NCBI GenBank assembly: GCA_008360975.2
Contig: CM039181.1
Coordinates: 6,990,380 to 7,054,379, forward strand
Direction: 5' to 3'
DNA: 64,000 nt
DNA from: Lichenostomus cassidix
Lineage: Eukaryota > Chordata > Aves > Passeriformes > Meliphagidae
The notes under the pieces were generated by a model, which was not told where the DNA came from, did no database searches, and worked only from the letters and a program-made list of their open reading frames with translations. Below are positions 48,456 to 62,600 of this stretch, in pieces (positions within the stretch are counted from its first letter, which is position 1; each line of letters begins with the position of its first letter). A program made the position numbers and the translations under genes.

Positions 48456-51052
48456 TCTAAAATTGTTTCCATTACTTTTCAGAAGTGACAGGTAGTTTAT
48501 CTTGTACTGTACCATGCAATTAACTCTAAAAGTGGTTCAGACAATTGGAAGAAATTAGATTCATGTTACTTTTTCCAAAGCCAGCACTAGTGCATTTTGT
48601 TTGACTCTGTTGCCAGATGTACTACATCAAATCCTGCCTGACAAAGCTGCTGCAGTTGTCCTTGTGTGAATGTCATTCCAGCACAGTTTTTTTCCTCCCA
48701 AGCCTTTTGGGCTGATGCATATGTATTATGTATCTCTGAGTTGATCCTGAGGGAGTTAAGGACTGGGATGGGGGACACAATGATTTGAATCTGATGGTTT
48801 TTCTTTCTGATTGTTCTGATTGTGCTGTTCAAAGCCAGCGTTTGAGTTCTGTATGTGACTTGTCTAAGTGTCAACAGACATTAAATGAAGCATTAGATGC
48901 ATGGGTGAAGGGCCCAGTTGAAATCAGTGAAAAGAGAAGGACTTTTCCCCTTCACATTAAAGGACTGAAATGAAGTTCAGGAATGATGTACTTGTGTTGA
49001 CCTGGTGTGCCCAGGATAAGGATGATGAGATGTCTGTGGTGTGTTACTTAGATTCAGCAGCCACCTGCTATCTTACAAGGATAACATTTCAAATCACATT
49101 CACGTTTTGTTGGATGTTCCTGCTCCCTGTGTAGCCCATTCATGTAGGATCTTTGTGGTATTTGTTCTTACAGTTGCAATTCAAACTGATTTCAGTTAAT
49201 TCCTCATTATTTGTGTTTCAGTATCCAGGTTATAGATAGTGTCTTGTTATGGGCAGAATGCTTGCATGTGACAAAGTGGTGTTTCTGGCACAAGCCTCAT
49301 GCTCTTAGCTAGAAGATGAGACCACCAGAGACTACTGCGAACCAGTGAAAGAATTCAGTTCCTAATTATCTCTGCTTAATGCCACCAGACATAGGAATTT
49401 TCTTGGATTTCAGTTTTGTGAATGTAATCAGCAGAGGATGCAGTGTGTTCCCCCTTCATAAAATTGTTTGACACGTGAAACTAAAGTTCCATGGATAAAT
49501 CAAAATTTTTCCTGCCTATACCCTTGGACCCTTGGTTGCTTCTCTTGTGTAATATTCTCATCCCCTACATTTTATTAAATGCTGATCAATGAATGTGGTT
49601 TGTTTTCTTGCCCTCTCCACATGCTCCTTCATAAGGAGCTAGCTGTTGGTGAGATTGTCTGGAGTAGATCCATTCCCTTCTGTCAAACTGAAATTGCAGT
49701 TTTCCATATGAATGGCCTGTGTTAGATCTCAGCTCCCTCCTCACTGTCCTCTCGGGCTGTCTCACCACATGTAGCATCACCAGGAAGTTCCTACCTTATG
49801 CATTTAACATTTAAATACCCAGGGTTTTGAAATTATTTAAAAATAGCAATGCTTTTTTTGGGTTGCTTTTTACACTGTGCCCAGTGTTGGCGATGAAAGC
49901 AGATGACAGCTTTCCTTTTGGCCACATTAATTTTACACATTAGAGATGAGGTCCTGAATGAGGCATTAACATTTAGGTTACAAGCATCAGAAGGGAATGC
50001 TATTTAAAAGAAATAAAATTAGATGGCTGCCACTGGAACATTTGAAGGAAAATGTTCATTAGAGCACACTGACTGACATTGAGGCTAGATTTGGAAACTT
50101 AGTATTTCATGTTTTTTCCCCTGAGAAATTTGAATCAGTGGATTAAAAAAGCTGAGTATGAGCACTTATAAAATGCTGACTGGAAAAAAAAATGGCAATG
50201 CACACAAATGTGTGTGAATATGCTCATGCACTCACCCATCTTCCCACCCCTACAGAATCTGTAGTTGGTGGCCCAGGTAATCCAAATGCATTGATTTCTG
50301 AAGTGCAAACCCTTTTCTCCTAACAAGGCTGCTCTAAGGAGTATGAAGTTCTTTGCTATTAAAAGAAGCCCCAGAAGTGCCAAGGACTCCTCATAGGTGC
50401 CTTTGTTATTTTACCAATTGGAATGAACAGTAAGTGTGGTTTATCATTTCTGTTATTCCTTCTCAACTTACACGTTCGGAAACATCCAGCTTGAGAGATG
50501 TAATGGTTTTATGAATTCTTTCTAGGCTGCAGAAAAGCAAGAATTTTTACAGTTTATCAGTGAATCAGTTTGACCAGTAAGAGTAGCCCTTTCAAGGTAG
50601 CCTTCATCTCGTTTGTGCCAGGCTGTAGACACTGAGGGATGACTTTGCTCCCTCACTATCAATCACTGCTGCGACAGCTTCACACTCCTATGAAAAAACG
50701 TAAAAGAAAGTGCTGGGGGAAATGGAAAATACAAACAATGCAATCGAGCAGAATTTCTCACAGCACTGTGATTCCGGGGGTTTGGGAGATGCTAACTCCA
50801 TCCAGCAAATGCCATGGAGGTAGGTGGACTGACTGCAGCTCCAGGTGTGAAATGCTCACATGGTGCTCTCCTTAGTCACTCAGGAGCAGAAGATTGTGTC
50901 CTTTTATGTTATTTGGCTGAGTGGTGGCAGACGATAGTTTTTAATTGCAGAGTCCACGTATAAAACCTTCAAGGAATAAAAGGCTTTGTTGGGTTTCAAT
51001 CCACACTTCTCAAACACATTGTACTCTGTAAAAAGAAGAGAACTGTGGTGGT

Positions 51053-51110
51053 GATGCTTTGTTGTTGTTTGGGGTTTTGTTTGGTTGTTGTTTTTGTTTC
51101 TTTTTTTCCC
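51053..51110. repeat. T/G-rich simple sequence
   Basis: GTT and GTTT units with one GGGG run pass into a T-rich and C5 stretch. Low complexity; no other signal. Confidence 0.6.
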
Positions 51111-51837
51111 CCTTTTCTTCTGTTTTTCTTTTATTTTTAAGACCTGGACCTTCACGATATATTTTGTAGATGGCAAAAAAGGTGAAAAGGTAGGCTTGAA
51201 GACCCTTAGAGTAATGCCTTCTGAATTCATTTAGCAAATGACATTGTAGCTAATAATTTTTATGCTTTTTTGGTTGATAAATGGTTGTATAAAGGAATCA
51301 AAAACTTTTAAATGGATAGCTCATAGGGATTTTTGAATTAGGCAAGGTAGACATATAATTAATAAGGTGACTATAATTGGATCTCATGGATGATCTTTAC
51401 TGTAATACCTTGTCTTAAAACAAAGAGCTTTAGGTAGTTAAAATCCTTTTAAGGACTATTTGCATTATAGTGCTTTAAAGCTGATTGGTATGCAGGCAGA
51501 ACAGAAATGTCTGTATTATCTGAAGTGACCTGACATGGAATAGCACAATCTGCACCCACACTGGTGGTACCAGGAGCCAAATATGTCCTTCTAGTAATCT
51601 GTATTTTTACAGCCTCTGTTGGAAGTGGGAGCAGAGAATTTATAGTAACTGAGGAGGAGGGCATTAGCACTTTTTAAACACTTGGTGATTAATAAAATGT
51701 GTCAGTTGGGGTCATAAATACAAAACTGATAAAGCCTGCCTTGATTATGTATTTTGGTCTTGATTAACTTCTAAAATACATTTGAGTTTCCAGATGGTGA
51801 TAAGCGTTTTATCTTTAGAATTAAGCACATGCATGTG

Positions 51838-51890
51838 AATTATGAAGTTGATTTCATAATTATGAAGTTACTTCACGTAATTATGAAGTT
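51838..51890. repeat. Three-copy 20/21-bp repeat with palindrome
   Basis: AATTATGAAGTT starts at 51838, 51858 and 51879 (spacing 20 and 21 bp). Between copies one and two lies the 14-bp perfect palindrome TTCATAATTATGAA (51853-51866). This is a small AT-rich tandem repeat in CHST11 intron 1. Confidence 0.75.
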
Positions 51891-51959
51891 GCAGTAACTG
51901 CTAATCAGGTGGGGCAATACCCCAGAGAATGATGGACTGCAGGGGTGAGTGTGGATTTT

Positions 51960-51979
51960 TCTTTTTTTTTTTTTTTAAG
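51960..51979. repeat. Poly(T) run
   Basis: A homopolymeric T run interrupted once by C near its start, in CHST11 intron 1. Simple sequence. Confidence 0.6.
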
Positions 51980-52721
51980 AGTACACTGAGTGGTTTGAAT
52001 TTACCTGATGGACTGGAGGAGACTGTGCTCACTTTTCAGTTGATTTTAGTGAGTGCTGGGTCAGGTCTGCTGTGCTAGAGCAGAGGATTTTGGGCACAAA
52101 GGGCACACATCCCCCTTGGAGGTGGAAATATAGGATTGCAGGCTTGGCTGGAGCCCTCAGCTGTTTCTCCCCTGTAAATCTGGGTCAGTTCCATTGACTA
52201 GGTTAGATCAATTCTGGATCAAAGGTACTGTAATGAGAAGCAGAATTTGTCCTTCTGTGTCTTCCTACAGAGCAATATACAGTAGAATAACTGCTTTGCT
52301 TGTCTGTTTTCCCACTTTCTTGTCATTTTTACAGTCAAGTGAATGGAATTTTTCTCCTGTAGAGACACTTGAAGTATTGAGAGAGGTGCTGCCTATCTTC
52401 AATAGCTTCAGTAGAAATTACATTGACAGACAAGCTATATGTAACCATTAGCATGCAGATCATCAACAGGATTGAAGTCTTCTTGTCCTGCTGTAGAGCT
52501 TCTCTACTCATGCAGAAAAGGCTATTAATATTTCTGGTGCAACAGCAAAAATGTAATTGCATTAAAGAAAAAACTGGGGAAAAGTTGGGGCTTCTGGAGC
52601 TATTAACTATTTTGAGATAAAACACTTTCGAGATACTAAATTAGCTGAAATGGATGATATAAGACAGGCGTGGTTTAATTAAAATTGTCTTCATATTTGG
52701 CTGTCTTGATCCAGCTTGTGC

Positions 52722-52773
52722 TTTTTTGGGTGGTTTGGGGTTTTTTTCTTCTTTTTCTCTTTTTCCTCCCCCC
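52722..52773. repeat. T/G- then T/C-rich simple sequence
   Basis: A TTTTTTGGGTGG-type tract passes into TTTTTCTTC units and then C6. Low complexity, in CHST11 intron 1. Confidence 0.6.
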
Positions 52774-55700
52774 AGAACCCATCAGTGTTTCCAGTGAGTC
52801 TTTCCCCATTCTCTGCCTGTTTCCTGAACACTTCTTAAAAACTTCCAGAGTGGAGAGAGGAGAATGTTTTGCAGATGATGCCAGGAGAGTTTGCACAACA
52901 AAAATATACATGGAGCTATTGTATCTGAATGATTAGCAGTGCGTGAAGTTCATACATCAGTATCATGTCAGTGCCTTACAGCCCCATCCATCTCCAGAAC
53001 ACTGCAGCCAGCATGGTCACACATTGCTGTGAGAACTCTTTGTGCAACCAGAAATGTCTCATTCCCCACAGTGTGCTTGGGCACCAAGGGAAACAGGCCA
53101 TAATTCTTGGATGTCCAAACTAGCTGGAGTTTTTTCCCACTGCTAGTCTTTACAGAGGCTTTCCCCCCCTTCATTTTAGGGGTTTTTTTTGGTGCTCTTC
53201 AGGTCTTTTGCTTGTTCCTGCGTTCACTGGGATGTGACCAAAAGATTTATTTTATGCTCCCTTTCCAGCTGTGAGGGGATCTGTTGTCATCAGGCTGTAC
53301 CTCAGCCACTCTTACCTTGCCAGAATGGTTTATGCCTGCTGTACTTTTTCAGCATTCTGTGAGCCTGGAAACTACTGACTGTCAAGCCACGAGTGTTGTA
53401 TATTGTTTAATGGTGAGTCTGTGCTTTCCTGCTGTCTGTTGCAGTTGAAGTCTTTCTCTGGGAACAAGTTAGGAGCAGCATTTCTGGAAATCTTTGAGAA
53501 TTTGGGTCCAAGTCTACTTCTGGGGCAGAAATACTTAATTTAATCCTGTACAAAGTGTTGCCTCCACGAGACCACGGGCTGTGCCCCAGGGCATCCAAGT
53601 CCTGATGCCTAGTTACAGATGTGCTCTGTTTGCTTGTACTGCAGAGCAGAGGCATAAACAGCCCTTGCTTCTAATTTTTCACTGTGTTTTGCCTTTATGT
53701 TCAGGTTTCTAAAATTTACATTGTCCCTGCCCTTTGCTCATTCTTCTCTCATTGCAGTTTTAAAGTCCAAGTCAGGAACGTAACATCACCTGTCTCTGTG
53801 AGGGGCTCGAGCTGCTGGTTGATACTTTCCCAAATCCTTCCCTTTTAGACCTCCATCCTTTCTGTGGTGCCTGTGGGACAATGCTGATGTTCATTCCTTG
53901 AAAAAGAAAACCCTGGTATAGCATTTCATTAATGTGTTTGCCACTGCTCAGAGCAGCCCCAGATTTAAATCTAGCATCTTTTTCAGTTCCTGTGAAAGTC
54001 TGGGGCATTGGATGTGATGCTTCATGCAGTGCATAGTGGGGAAATGGGAGCTACTTAACGTGTTTGAAAGGGTATTTTTACCTCAGTCTTGGAAACATAA
54101 AAAACTTCCCATCTATCTTGCTGAACATGTGTGACTATTTCCCACAAGTGCACAGGACTAAGAGCTGCAGTGAGGCATTTTTGACTTCTTGTCATCACTG
54201 CAAGGCATCCAGAAATGCTTTTCTTCCTCCTTTTCCCTCCCCTGCTGACCTGTAAGTTTCCGTGTCTCCCTCAGAGTCAAACAAGCATAGTAAGAAATAT
54301 ATCTGTGTCTGAAGTTCTGGTGTTTGTTTGCTTCTTGCTCATCTGTCAGATCAATTTTACATTGAATTATGAAAAGTGTTGCTCTGTCACAAGTTGTGGC
54401 TGGTAGTGGATTGCTTGCACACTACATCTGTTCAAATGCTCAGGAGAGGGACCACTTTAAAACTTCATTTATAGCCTAAAAATACACGTGGTGTCTTTTT
54501 TACCCATTAAATTCCTTGCTGGAAATAGCAGGGTTCTGTCATGTTTGTCACGTTTTCTAGCTGTAGGCAGTTTTAGGCACAACACAGTTATGTAGCAAAC
54601 TGGAAAAACGTAAACCCATCTTCAAGTGGGAATGGTGCTTTGGCCACATCAAACCCTGCACACATGGAAATTACAGGAGCTGGGTTTTGAGCAGACAACC
54701 AGTGTTTACATGCTTAATTTATGTAATAGCCCTTTCAGCTCCCATCTGTTCCCTTGCCCCTTGGCAAATGGGTTTGCAGTTTTCTAACATGTGAAAACGC
54801 TGTCAAGTTCGGGGAATAAGACTCGGATTTTATTTAATTGCTTCTTTCTTTGTCTGTTATAAGCTGGTCCTTAGGGAGAAGAGGTTGACCCCAGGAAGGA
54901 GGGAAGCTTTGTCTTCCCAGGCTGCCAATATTCTGTGAGTACAACCTTGGCTCTCAGACCTTCCCACTTTTGGATGCTAAATGTGAGGATGCTTTCAGGG
55001 CAGAAAGGAAAGCATCACAGAGGAGGAACGATCCCTACTAGGGGAATCTTATTTTATCAGGGATATTTATTCAAAGGAAAACCAGTTCCTTTTTGCTAAA
55101 TAGATACACAGAGCCTGGCATGTGTTCCCAGAGAGGCAGGACTGGTTCTCCAAGTGTGTGATTCCTAGCAGAGCTGGCTGGTGGTTGCAAGAACGCTGAA
55201 GGTCATGGCTTTTGTTGCTTCCTTTTCTCCAGCCTGCTGGCCCTTTTGTCTCGCTCTGGTGGTGCTGGCATGCCAACCACACCATGCTGGGCCATTCCTC
55301 ACGGGTGATGTTGGTGTTCCTCTCGAGCTGGAACTGGTGGTGAAGCAGGCAAAACCTGATCAAAGCACATGTCTAATTGGATTTCTAGATCTTGTTTTAA
55401 AAGTATGGGATTTTCAAACGCTCCCATTAGTGGGCATTAGTACTGAGGAGAAATATGTCACCAGGTAGGGTTTTTTTGAGTCAGAATTTCAGTATAATTA
55501 AAAAGAGATTATTGAATTTAATGTCGTTAAAAGAAATGCTTTCAGGAAATAAAGAACACCACTGGAACAGGTGTTCATGTGAGCCATTGCCTGCAGCTTG
55601 ATGTTAAGGCAAGAGAAGCATTTTTTTGTAAGTATGGAAAAAGGGAGCTGCTGCTCACTGGGGCTTCTTACTCTTTGCTCAGCAGAAGGTTTGCTTGGAG

Positions 55701-58700
55701 GGAGGGAATTGTACTTCTGCAGGAGTGAGCAGAAGAAACATATGTGGGTTCAGCTCAGAAGTGTCAGCCTATCTAGCAACAGATTCTGCAGTTTGTATTG
55801 GAATAATAAACTGATAAGTAAAATTTTAATTATTAATTTGCATTTTGATCCTTTTGCCATGTATCCTGATTAATTTGCGAATGAATATTCCTTTACAGTG
55901 CTTTTCATTCTGACAGTCACCACCTTAGGGCTGGGTTATCAGTGCTAACACATACTTCAAATTAACTTGGGAGGTAGCAGTGAGAGCAGTTTATCTTCAG
56001 TGGTAAGGACAAGTTCCCCTAATTCTCAGTCATATGTCACTCAATTCCACTCTGACAGGAATATATTAATCTCTTCTTATGAGCAATTTAATATGCCACT
56101 TTCTACTGCTAAGGATTGCATTTTTATGATGCATTATTGATTAATATTGTTGGGGTTTGTGTTTTACCACTGGTTATTCTTAGCTGTATTTCTACTTTGT
56201 ACTTGGCTGCTTTTCCCGTTCCTGAAATATGTTATTCAGGGGTTAATGCCTCTAAAGGAGGAAGATATTTCCACCTGTGATCAGGACTGGGAAGCACAAG
56301 TAATTATTTGACAGAGTGGGAAAGAATGCTTAGAAGCCACAGGAGAGTTTCCTAGGACTTTTCTAGTGAGCCTGGCCAGTGGATTTGTTTTGTATTTTTA
56401 TTTTGATCTTTCCAGCATTGCTGTAGAGCTCCAGTGGCATAAGCAGTCCTGCTGCTTGGCTTTGCCAGGGACTATTCCAGTGCTGGCAGCTATGGAGGTT
56501 GCTAGCTCTCCTTGAAGGGAGGCAAGAAGACAAAACAGATACATCACTGATGTGTAAAACAAATGCATCTTGTTTTATCGTCATATATCATCAGCAAGAA
56601 AGAAAAAAATCTGATTTATGTTAGTCTGACAGAGACAGATTTCATGGCATCAAAGAGCTCAGTCTTGAGCTTGGGCTTCTAGTGAAGCCAAACTGTAACT
56701 GGAGCTTAAATGGAAAGTTTGCCGAGTGATCTGGCTGTAAAAAGTTAGATCTTGGCAAAGAAAATTTAAATTTATGTCAATTTATACAATGTTAATCTCT
56801 GCAGAAAAGATCTTAATTGCCAGACTGTCAATTTGGGTCATGTTTGAAATTGATTCAGAGATTGGTCCTTGATAGCTTTGGATCTGTTTCCAAAGCTGAC
56901 TTGTGAGTTGGGATTGAGGATCAAAGCCTAAATGTCACTATGTTTCAAGTTTGAGTGTCAGACTGAGGCACCTTGTTTTAAAGGGAGGTTTTGTTGCATA
57001 CTGTAACTTCAAGTGAAAAATCCACCATTGTACTGAAAATCTTCAGTCTTTGAGGCTTAAAAGGCTTATTGAAGATGAAGGTGAAACTGCTTGTGTACTT
57101 GTAAGCATTATAAGAGGAGACCTCAGTAAAAATAAAAAAGTGCAGGTGGCATGGAGAATTCTGGCAAAAGAGAATTACTGCTATGGAGTTAGAAAGATGG
57201 ATGTTTGAAGTTGTAGCATTGGTGAGCAGAGATGTGCAGCCCTCACTCAGGGAGAGAGGCTGGGCAGGATTTGGAAGCTTTCAGAGGACAGCAGCTTTGG
57301 TGGGAGATAGTCACTAGCAGCTGCTGCTGCATCCATGTGTAGAATTAAAGTACTTACAGCTAAGAGTGATGAAAAGCCAATCCAGGGAATGTTTTCAGAA
57401 ACATTTCATAAACAGACATGCCTGTAGCTGTAAGTTACACCTTAAATCACCCTTACAGACTCTGCTTTCAAAAGCAAGTCACTGGCACAGCTGAAGTGGA
57501 GGAAAACACTCATCCATAGAATCTTCCTGCCTTTCCTCACCTGTGTAAGGAACTCCAGTGGGACAGCAGGGAGGTGAGGCTGAACAGCACAGGACTGTCA
57601 GGTGATCACAGGTGGAGAAATGCTATGAAAAGAGTCAAGGCTAAAACAATGGTGTGTGCATTTCAAGAGGGAGTCTGTTCATTTGCTTGAACCCTTGCTG
57701 TGTTTCTCCCATCAGTTAGCTGTATGTCATTGGATGTGTGTCACCTGCACACATTTGTCTCCCTTCTATTTTACTTTCTATTTTCCCTTTCCAGTGAGTC
57801 TGGAGTGGACTGTAACAGAGCCAGTTAAAGATCAGTCTAGGGAAGAGGCACGTCTGTTTAGAAATTGCAAAGAATGAAACATTTGGCAATAATGGATGTG
57901 TCTTTGGCAGGATCCAAAGCGCTCAGAAAGCGTTTTTGTCTTCATTAGTGATTCAAATTTTATGGTCGCTGTATTTTGGAAGCATTCTGGGCAAGGATGA
58001 GATGATGTAATTACATAAATCCAAGATTTCTTACTTTGTTTTATAAAGAACTTACGAAGCTTTGAATGTGGCTTGGGTGCTGAAAATGTTCTGGTTCTAG
58101 GTCACCTCTACAACTCCCTTGGGCACAGAGAGCACTGAAAGCCAAGAGGATCTGTGTTGGTCTAAGCTGCTTTAGGGTCTGCTGTCAAGCAGAGGCATCC
58201 TGGGAATGCTCTGTGATGTGGACACAGAGGAGATGACAAAGGTTTTCTTCTATTTTTATTTAATTTTTTTATTCCAAGCTCAGTGTAAGCTCTCTGACCT
58301 CCAACATGCTCCGAACAACAGTTTTTGGTGGTCCTAGGAGAACTTTATTTTGTTTCAAGCTGTCTCTGGTGGCTTTGAACAAGCCCCAGAGTCTTAATTA
58401 AACATTTTTGATCATGCATGACTCTGCAGCAAGTCAAGTCCTTTGCCTTTGGTGTTTTGTTTTATTTAATCACTGGACTATTCCTCTGAATAGAACACTG
58501 CAGCACTCCCATATTAGAGCTCCATTGAAAATTATTTTAACTGACCTTTTCCTGTCTTTATTCAGCTTTTCAGTGACCTATTCATTCCTTTCCTTTTCAC
58601 TTTCTCCTGCTGCAAAATTGCTTGTTTTCAAAGTTTACTTGCTTAAGGAAGTTGAAACTGTGAGTTCTGTCTTCTTTACCCAATTGAGATGAAATTGTGT

Positions 58701-59435
58701 CCCTCAGATGGCTCCCAGTGAAGCAGAGAAAATAAATTTGTGACTCTCCATTTTTCAGAAGGAGCCCATGGCACTGAGCTGTGGGGATTGGTGTCCCCTG
58801 TGCCTTGTGAAGCTGTTCTACTTGGCCAATGGGGTCAGCCAAAGTGACTTTATATCCTGCTGGCTGTGCCATTTCCCTTCAGCACCTTTAATTGCTGTCT
58901 TCACTGAACAATTTAATAGTTTCTTGCTTTCATAGCTACTTTGTGTAAGAAAAATTCAGTGAAATGAGAGGAAAAAAATTTAAAAGCTCTTTTTTGTGTG
59001 TGTATGAGAAATTGTGATAAACTATTTGAGAACAAGCCAAAAGAAAAGTTTCTCATTATTTTCTCACTGAACTACAACATTCTTTTTCATAGCATGGTTT
59101 TGCAGGATCATTATCAGCTGGCTGACCTACAGCATCTGAAATTACCAGTTCTCCATGGGAAAGTTCAAAGTGCCTGGCAGCTCAGTTCTGGGCTCTGCCT
59201 TCTGCTTTCCCACTTAGTGCCATGAGTCTGATTTGATAGTACTTTTCAGACCCCACAGCTGAGATGGGACCTCAACCCATCATCTCAGAATACAGAGAAT
59301 TTAATATGTAAAATATTTACAAAATGCTAATGAGTTCTTAGACTGCTAAAGTGTATTATTTATTTAATACAAAATCTGTCCTTCTGAGGTGCCAACCAGC
59401 CTTCCTCTCCAGGGACCCCTATTTACTCATCTAGC

Positions 59436-59460
59436 TATATATAAATATATATATATATAT
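59436..59460. repeat. AT dinucleotide microsatellite
   Basis: A TA/AT run of about 25 bp with one interruption (TAAA). It lies 14 bp before the Maf/AP-1-like site at 59474. Likely length-polymorphic. Confidence 0.85.
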
Positions 59461-59473
59461 CTTAAAGATCACC

Positions 59474-59485
59474 TGCTGAGTCAGC
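59474..59485. promoter_or_regulatory. T-MARE/AP-1-like site
   Basis: TGCTGAGTCAGC matches the first 12 of 13 positions of the T-MARE consensus TGCTGASTCAGCA, bound by large and small Maf homodimers. It contains an exact AP-1 core (TGAGTCA) and a TGAGTCAGC of the antioxidant-response type bound by NRF2-small Maf. It lies in CHST11 intron 1. Motif evidence only. Confidence 0.4.
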
Positions 59486-59610
59486 CTGGTCCATGCTGAG
59501 CACTTCTCACTTTATTTGCATCCTTTGCTTGTAAGTTGTGCTGCCTGGTAGAGCTGTGGTTATATTAGGATCTCGACACAGTGGGAAATCTGTGAGCAAA
59601 GTGAGACCTA

Positions 59611-59634
59611 ATTTGAATCCTGATTTGAATCCTG
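59611..59634. repeat. 12-bp perfect tandem duplication
   Basis: ATTTGAATCCTG occurs twice in a row with no change. Small slippage duplication in CHST11 intron 1. Confidence 0.85.
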
Positions 59635-62600
59635 AATTCAGAAGTCCTCTGTAAGACAACCACTTAAGTGCAAGATGCCTCCTGCATGTTTAGTTGCAGA
59701 ATGGGAAAGAAGTTGTGCATGAAATAGTAGAGTAGCATTTTCCTGGTGTTGGAACCTTCTCAGCACTGCCTGATGAGAGGCCCAGGAGGGGTAAAAATAG
59801 TAGTTTAAACTGCTGAATGCTCCCAGGATTACTGGGTGATGCTGGAAAAGTTTGCCTTCATCAATACTTTTTACACTTCTATGCAGTGCCACCATGTGAA
59901 TTTGGTTGAGTTTGTTACTAAGGAGCTTGGAACCTTCTAATCTGATGTGAAATAAATGGTACTGAATGATGCTGAGATGAACTAGAATGCAGTCCATGTT
60001 AATTTTATCAGTGACTTGTGCATGGGAATTCTATATCTAATTCAAGGGAGCACCACTGAAATAGATTTGGCATGTGCTGTTTGTTGGCTGAGGGGATGCA
60101 GGGCTTTAATGTTAATTTGTGACAATGGGGATGAAGTATTGGTTGGCAAATGTGGGTGTTCAGTTCATAAACATGTTTTTTCAACGTGCTGTGCTTTTCC
60201 TGCTGCATCTCATGCTTCATGCAATGAAGTTTGGGAGGTTATTTGAACACAGGTTAGTGCTAATGGGCTGCAAGCTTAATTCATGTTGCCCAAATACAAC
60301 AGGGACATTTCCTCTTCTGTCCTTTCCCTACTTCTACTCCTGGGTATGTGATCACAGTAACAAATTTTCAGTCATCCTTTTTATCCCTTAAGTTTCTATT
60401 ATATGATTTTTTTTTTTAAATTTTGATGTTATTTGGTAATATCTGAGTTCAGTTGACAAATAGTTAAAACAATGTGGGATCTACAGCCTATAATGTCTCC
60501 TATCACAGGGAAAAGCCACGTGGTAAAAAACTGATTCACCACAGAACCTTTGGAGACTTGGGGTGAAAAGCACAACCTTTGGCTGTGTGAGCTCAGCAAA
60601 TTAAGTGGCTGAGATAAAGTCATGTAGGTGAAGAGCAAGGTGAGTTCAAAGGTTTGTCAATCAGCTATGCACCCTGAAAGCTCTGAATGGTTAAAAAAAC
60701 CCCAAACCAACCCTCCTCGTGTTAGGCTTTGCAGTCTGTAATAAAGCACATGACAGATTTCATCAGGGTTTGCTGTAGAACACCAGAAGGGCAATGAAAC
60801 ACCAGTAATAATTAACATCTTCAAGGCTGAATTTCAATGTGAAGCACACGCCATTAAAATGAATGAATGCTTGAGGGAATGCCCTGTTTGTCAAGCAAAG
60901 GCTCATTCTTTCAGATCTGCTGTATATCTCTTGGTAAATAGATAGCAGATGGCTAGGTGAATCAATGCCCTGATAGCAGCATGTGAAAGAGGTTTAAATT
61001 CCGATTTTTAAAGATAATTCATTGACCAGTATTTTAATAAAGACCAAAATGTAGTGAAGCATAACAAACAAGGCTACTTTCCCCCCCTCCCCTTAGGTAA
61101 TTATTAATGACTTCCCCAACAGTTCCCAACTCATCTATTGCATTGGATGGCAAGAAACAAAGAAGGAATTTGAGTCACATACCTGAGACCTGAGTGGGGT
61201 GGGAGGTCACCTGGCTTTGTGTCCAGTTTTCAATTAGTGGCAGGGAATTGTTTGCAGAAGTCAAGTACTCAGCCACGGCTCAAACAAAGGTAGTTCTTCA
61301 CTTAGTCCAAAACTTGCATGTGTTGTTTGCACTGAGAGAGGAGTGGAGTCCCAAAATACCACACTTCATGTACACCTATATAAAATTTTGGACTTTGCAC
61401 AGTTTAGAGGGGAGGATTGTTTCCAAAGCTTGGCATCTTGGCTGCAACAAGAACCTTCTGCACCAACCTTCTCAGGTCTAAAGCACGGAGTAAAGCAGCT
61501 GTACTGGGACTCCTTTAAGGGTCCCCAAGCTTAGATCATCACAAGAATGACAGCTGACTCCATAATATCCTTGTTTGAAATGCAAAGAGCTCCTTGCTGT
61601 AAAGTGCCCAGGTCTTTCCTTCAGTGTTAGCTGCTGGTGCTTCACTCTGGTGAGAGCAGAGTGCTGTTTGCAACTATATTGACAAGAGTGACACAAGGGA
61701 GACCTGATTAGTTTTAAAAAGGATGGACTAATACCTGTACTTCATGTATGAATAAATTAGAATGACCAGAAGGGTTTTTGCAAAGAAAGAAAAAAAAAAC
61801 CCACATGCCAAACCTTTAAATATTTATAAAAACTGTCTTAAAACATGGCTACCTGCAGAAGTAAGAAACAATGGTATACTGAACATGGCTCCCTAGAATA
61901 ACTAACCTGAGTCATATCTTCAAGGAAAAAGCACTACTCGTTGGTAGATGCTACTTCTGTGGAAGTTTTTTGGAGCAGGAACCACCATCTCTTCCTGCCT
62001 TGAGGCCATTTGAGGCAGTGCTTCTCTGCCTCGTGGCTGGGACTTGTACAAGCAGGTAATTACCTTCTGAGTGTGTTTCTCTGTGTTACCTTGACCTTGC
62101 AGCTCTCTGATCTATGCAATAGAAAAAAACCTTGTTCTTTAAAGCCGGTGGCAATTCTCACTATCTGTATGTAGCAATAACAGAAGACTCTGCTTAGTGT
62201 CACTGTTGTGCCAAAATAAGGCACAACAAGAATGATAGAACTTGGAAAAGGTCAGGCTTGTGAATCCATGGCAAATAGTAGTTAAAGCTTGATGTGGTTT
62301 GTCTTCTTTCCATAGTTGCTGTTTCTCGTTCATTTTTTGCTAGAAATTTAGACCAAGTGTGCCTTTAAGCATGGAACTGCAAATTTCTTGTGTTTTGAAC
62401 AAAGTATTGCTGGTTACTTTTGGTTGTGGGAGCACATGGCTTTGAAACACTTCACCAAAGTGAAATTAATTTGAAAAACTCCAGGTGAAGAGTTGCTCTG
62501 TAAAGACAGAGACAGCCTAATTATCTTCCATTATTTTTTGTCAGGCTGTTAGGTTGCAGTGATGGGTGCTACTTGTTTCTCATTAGGAACTAGCAAAGTG

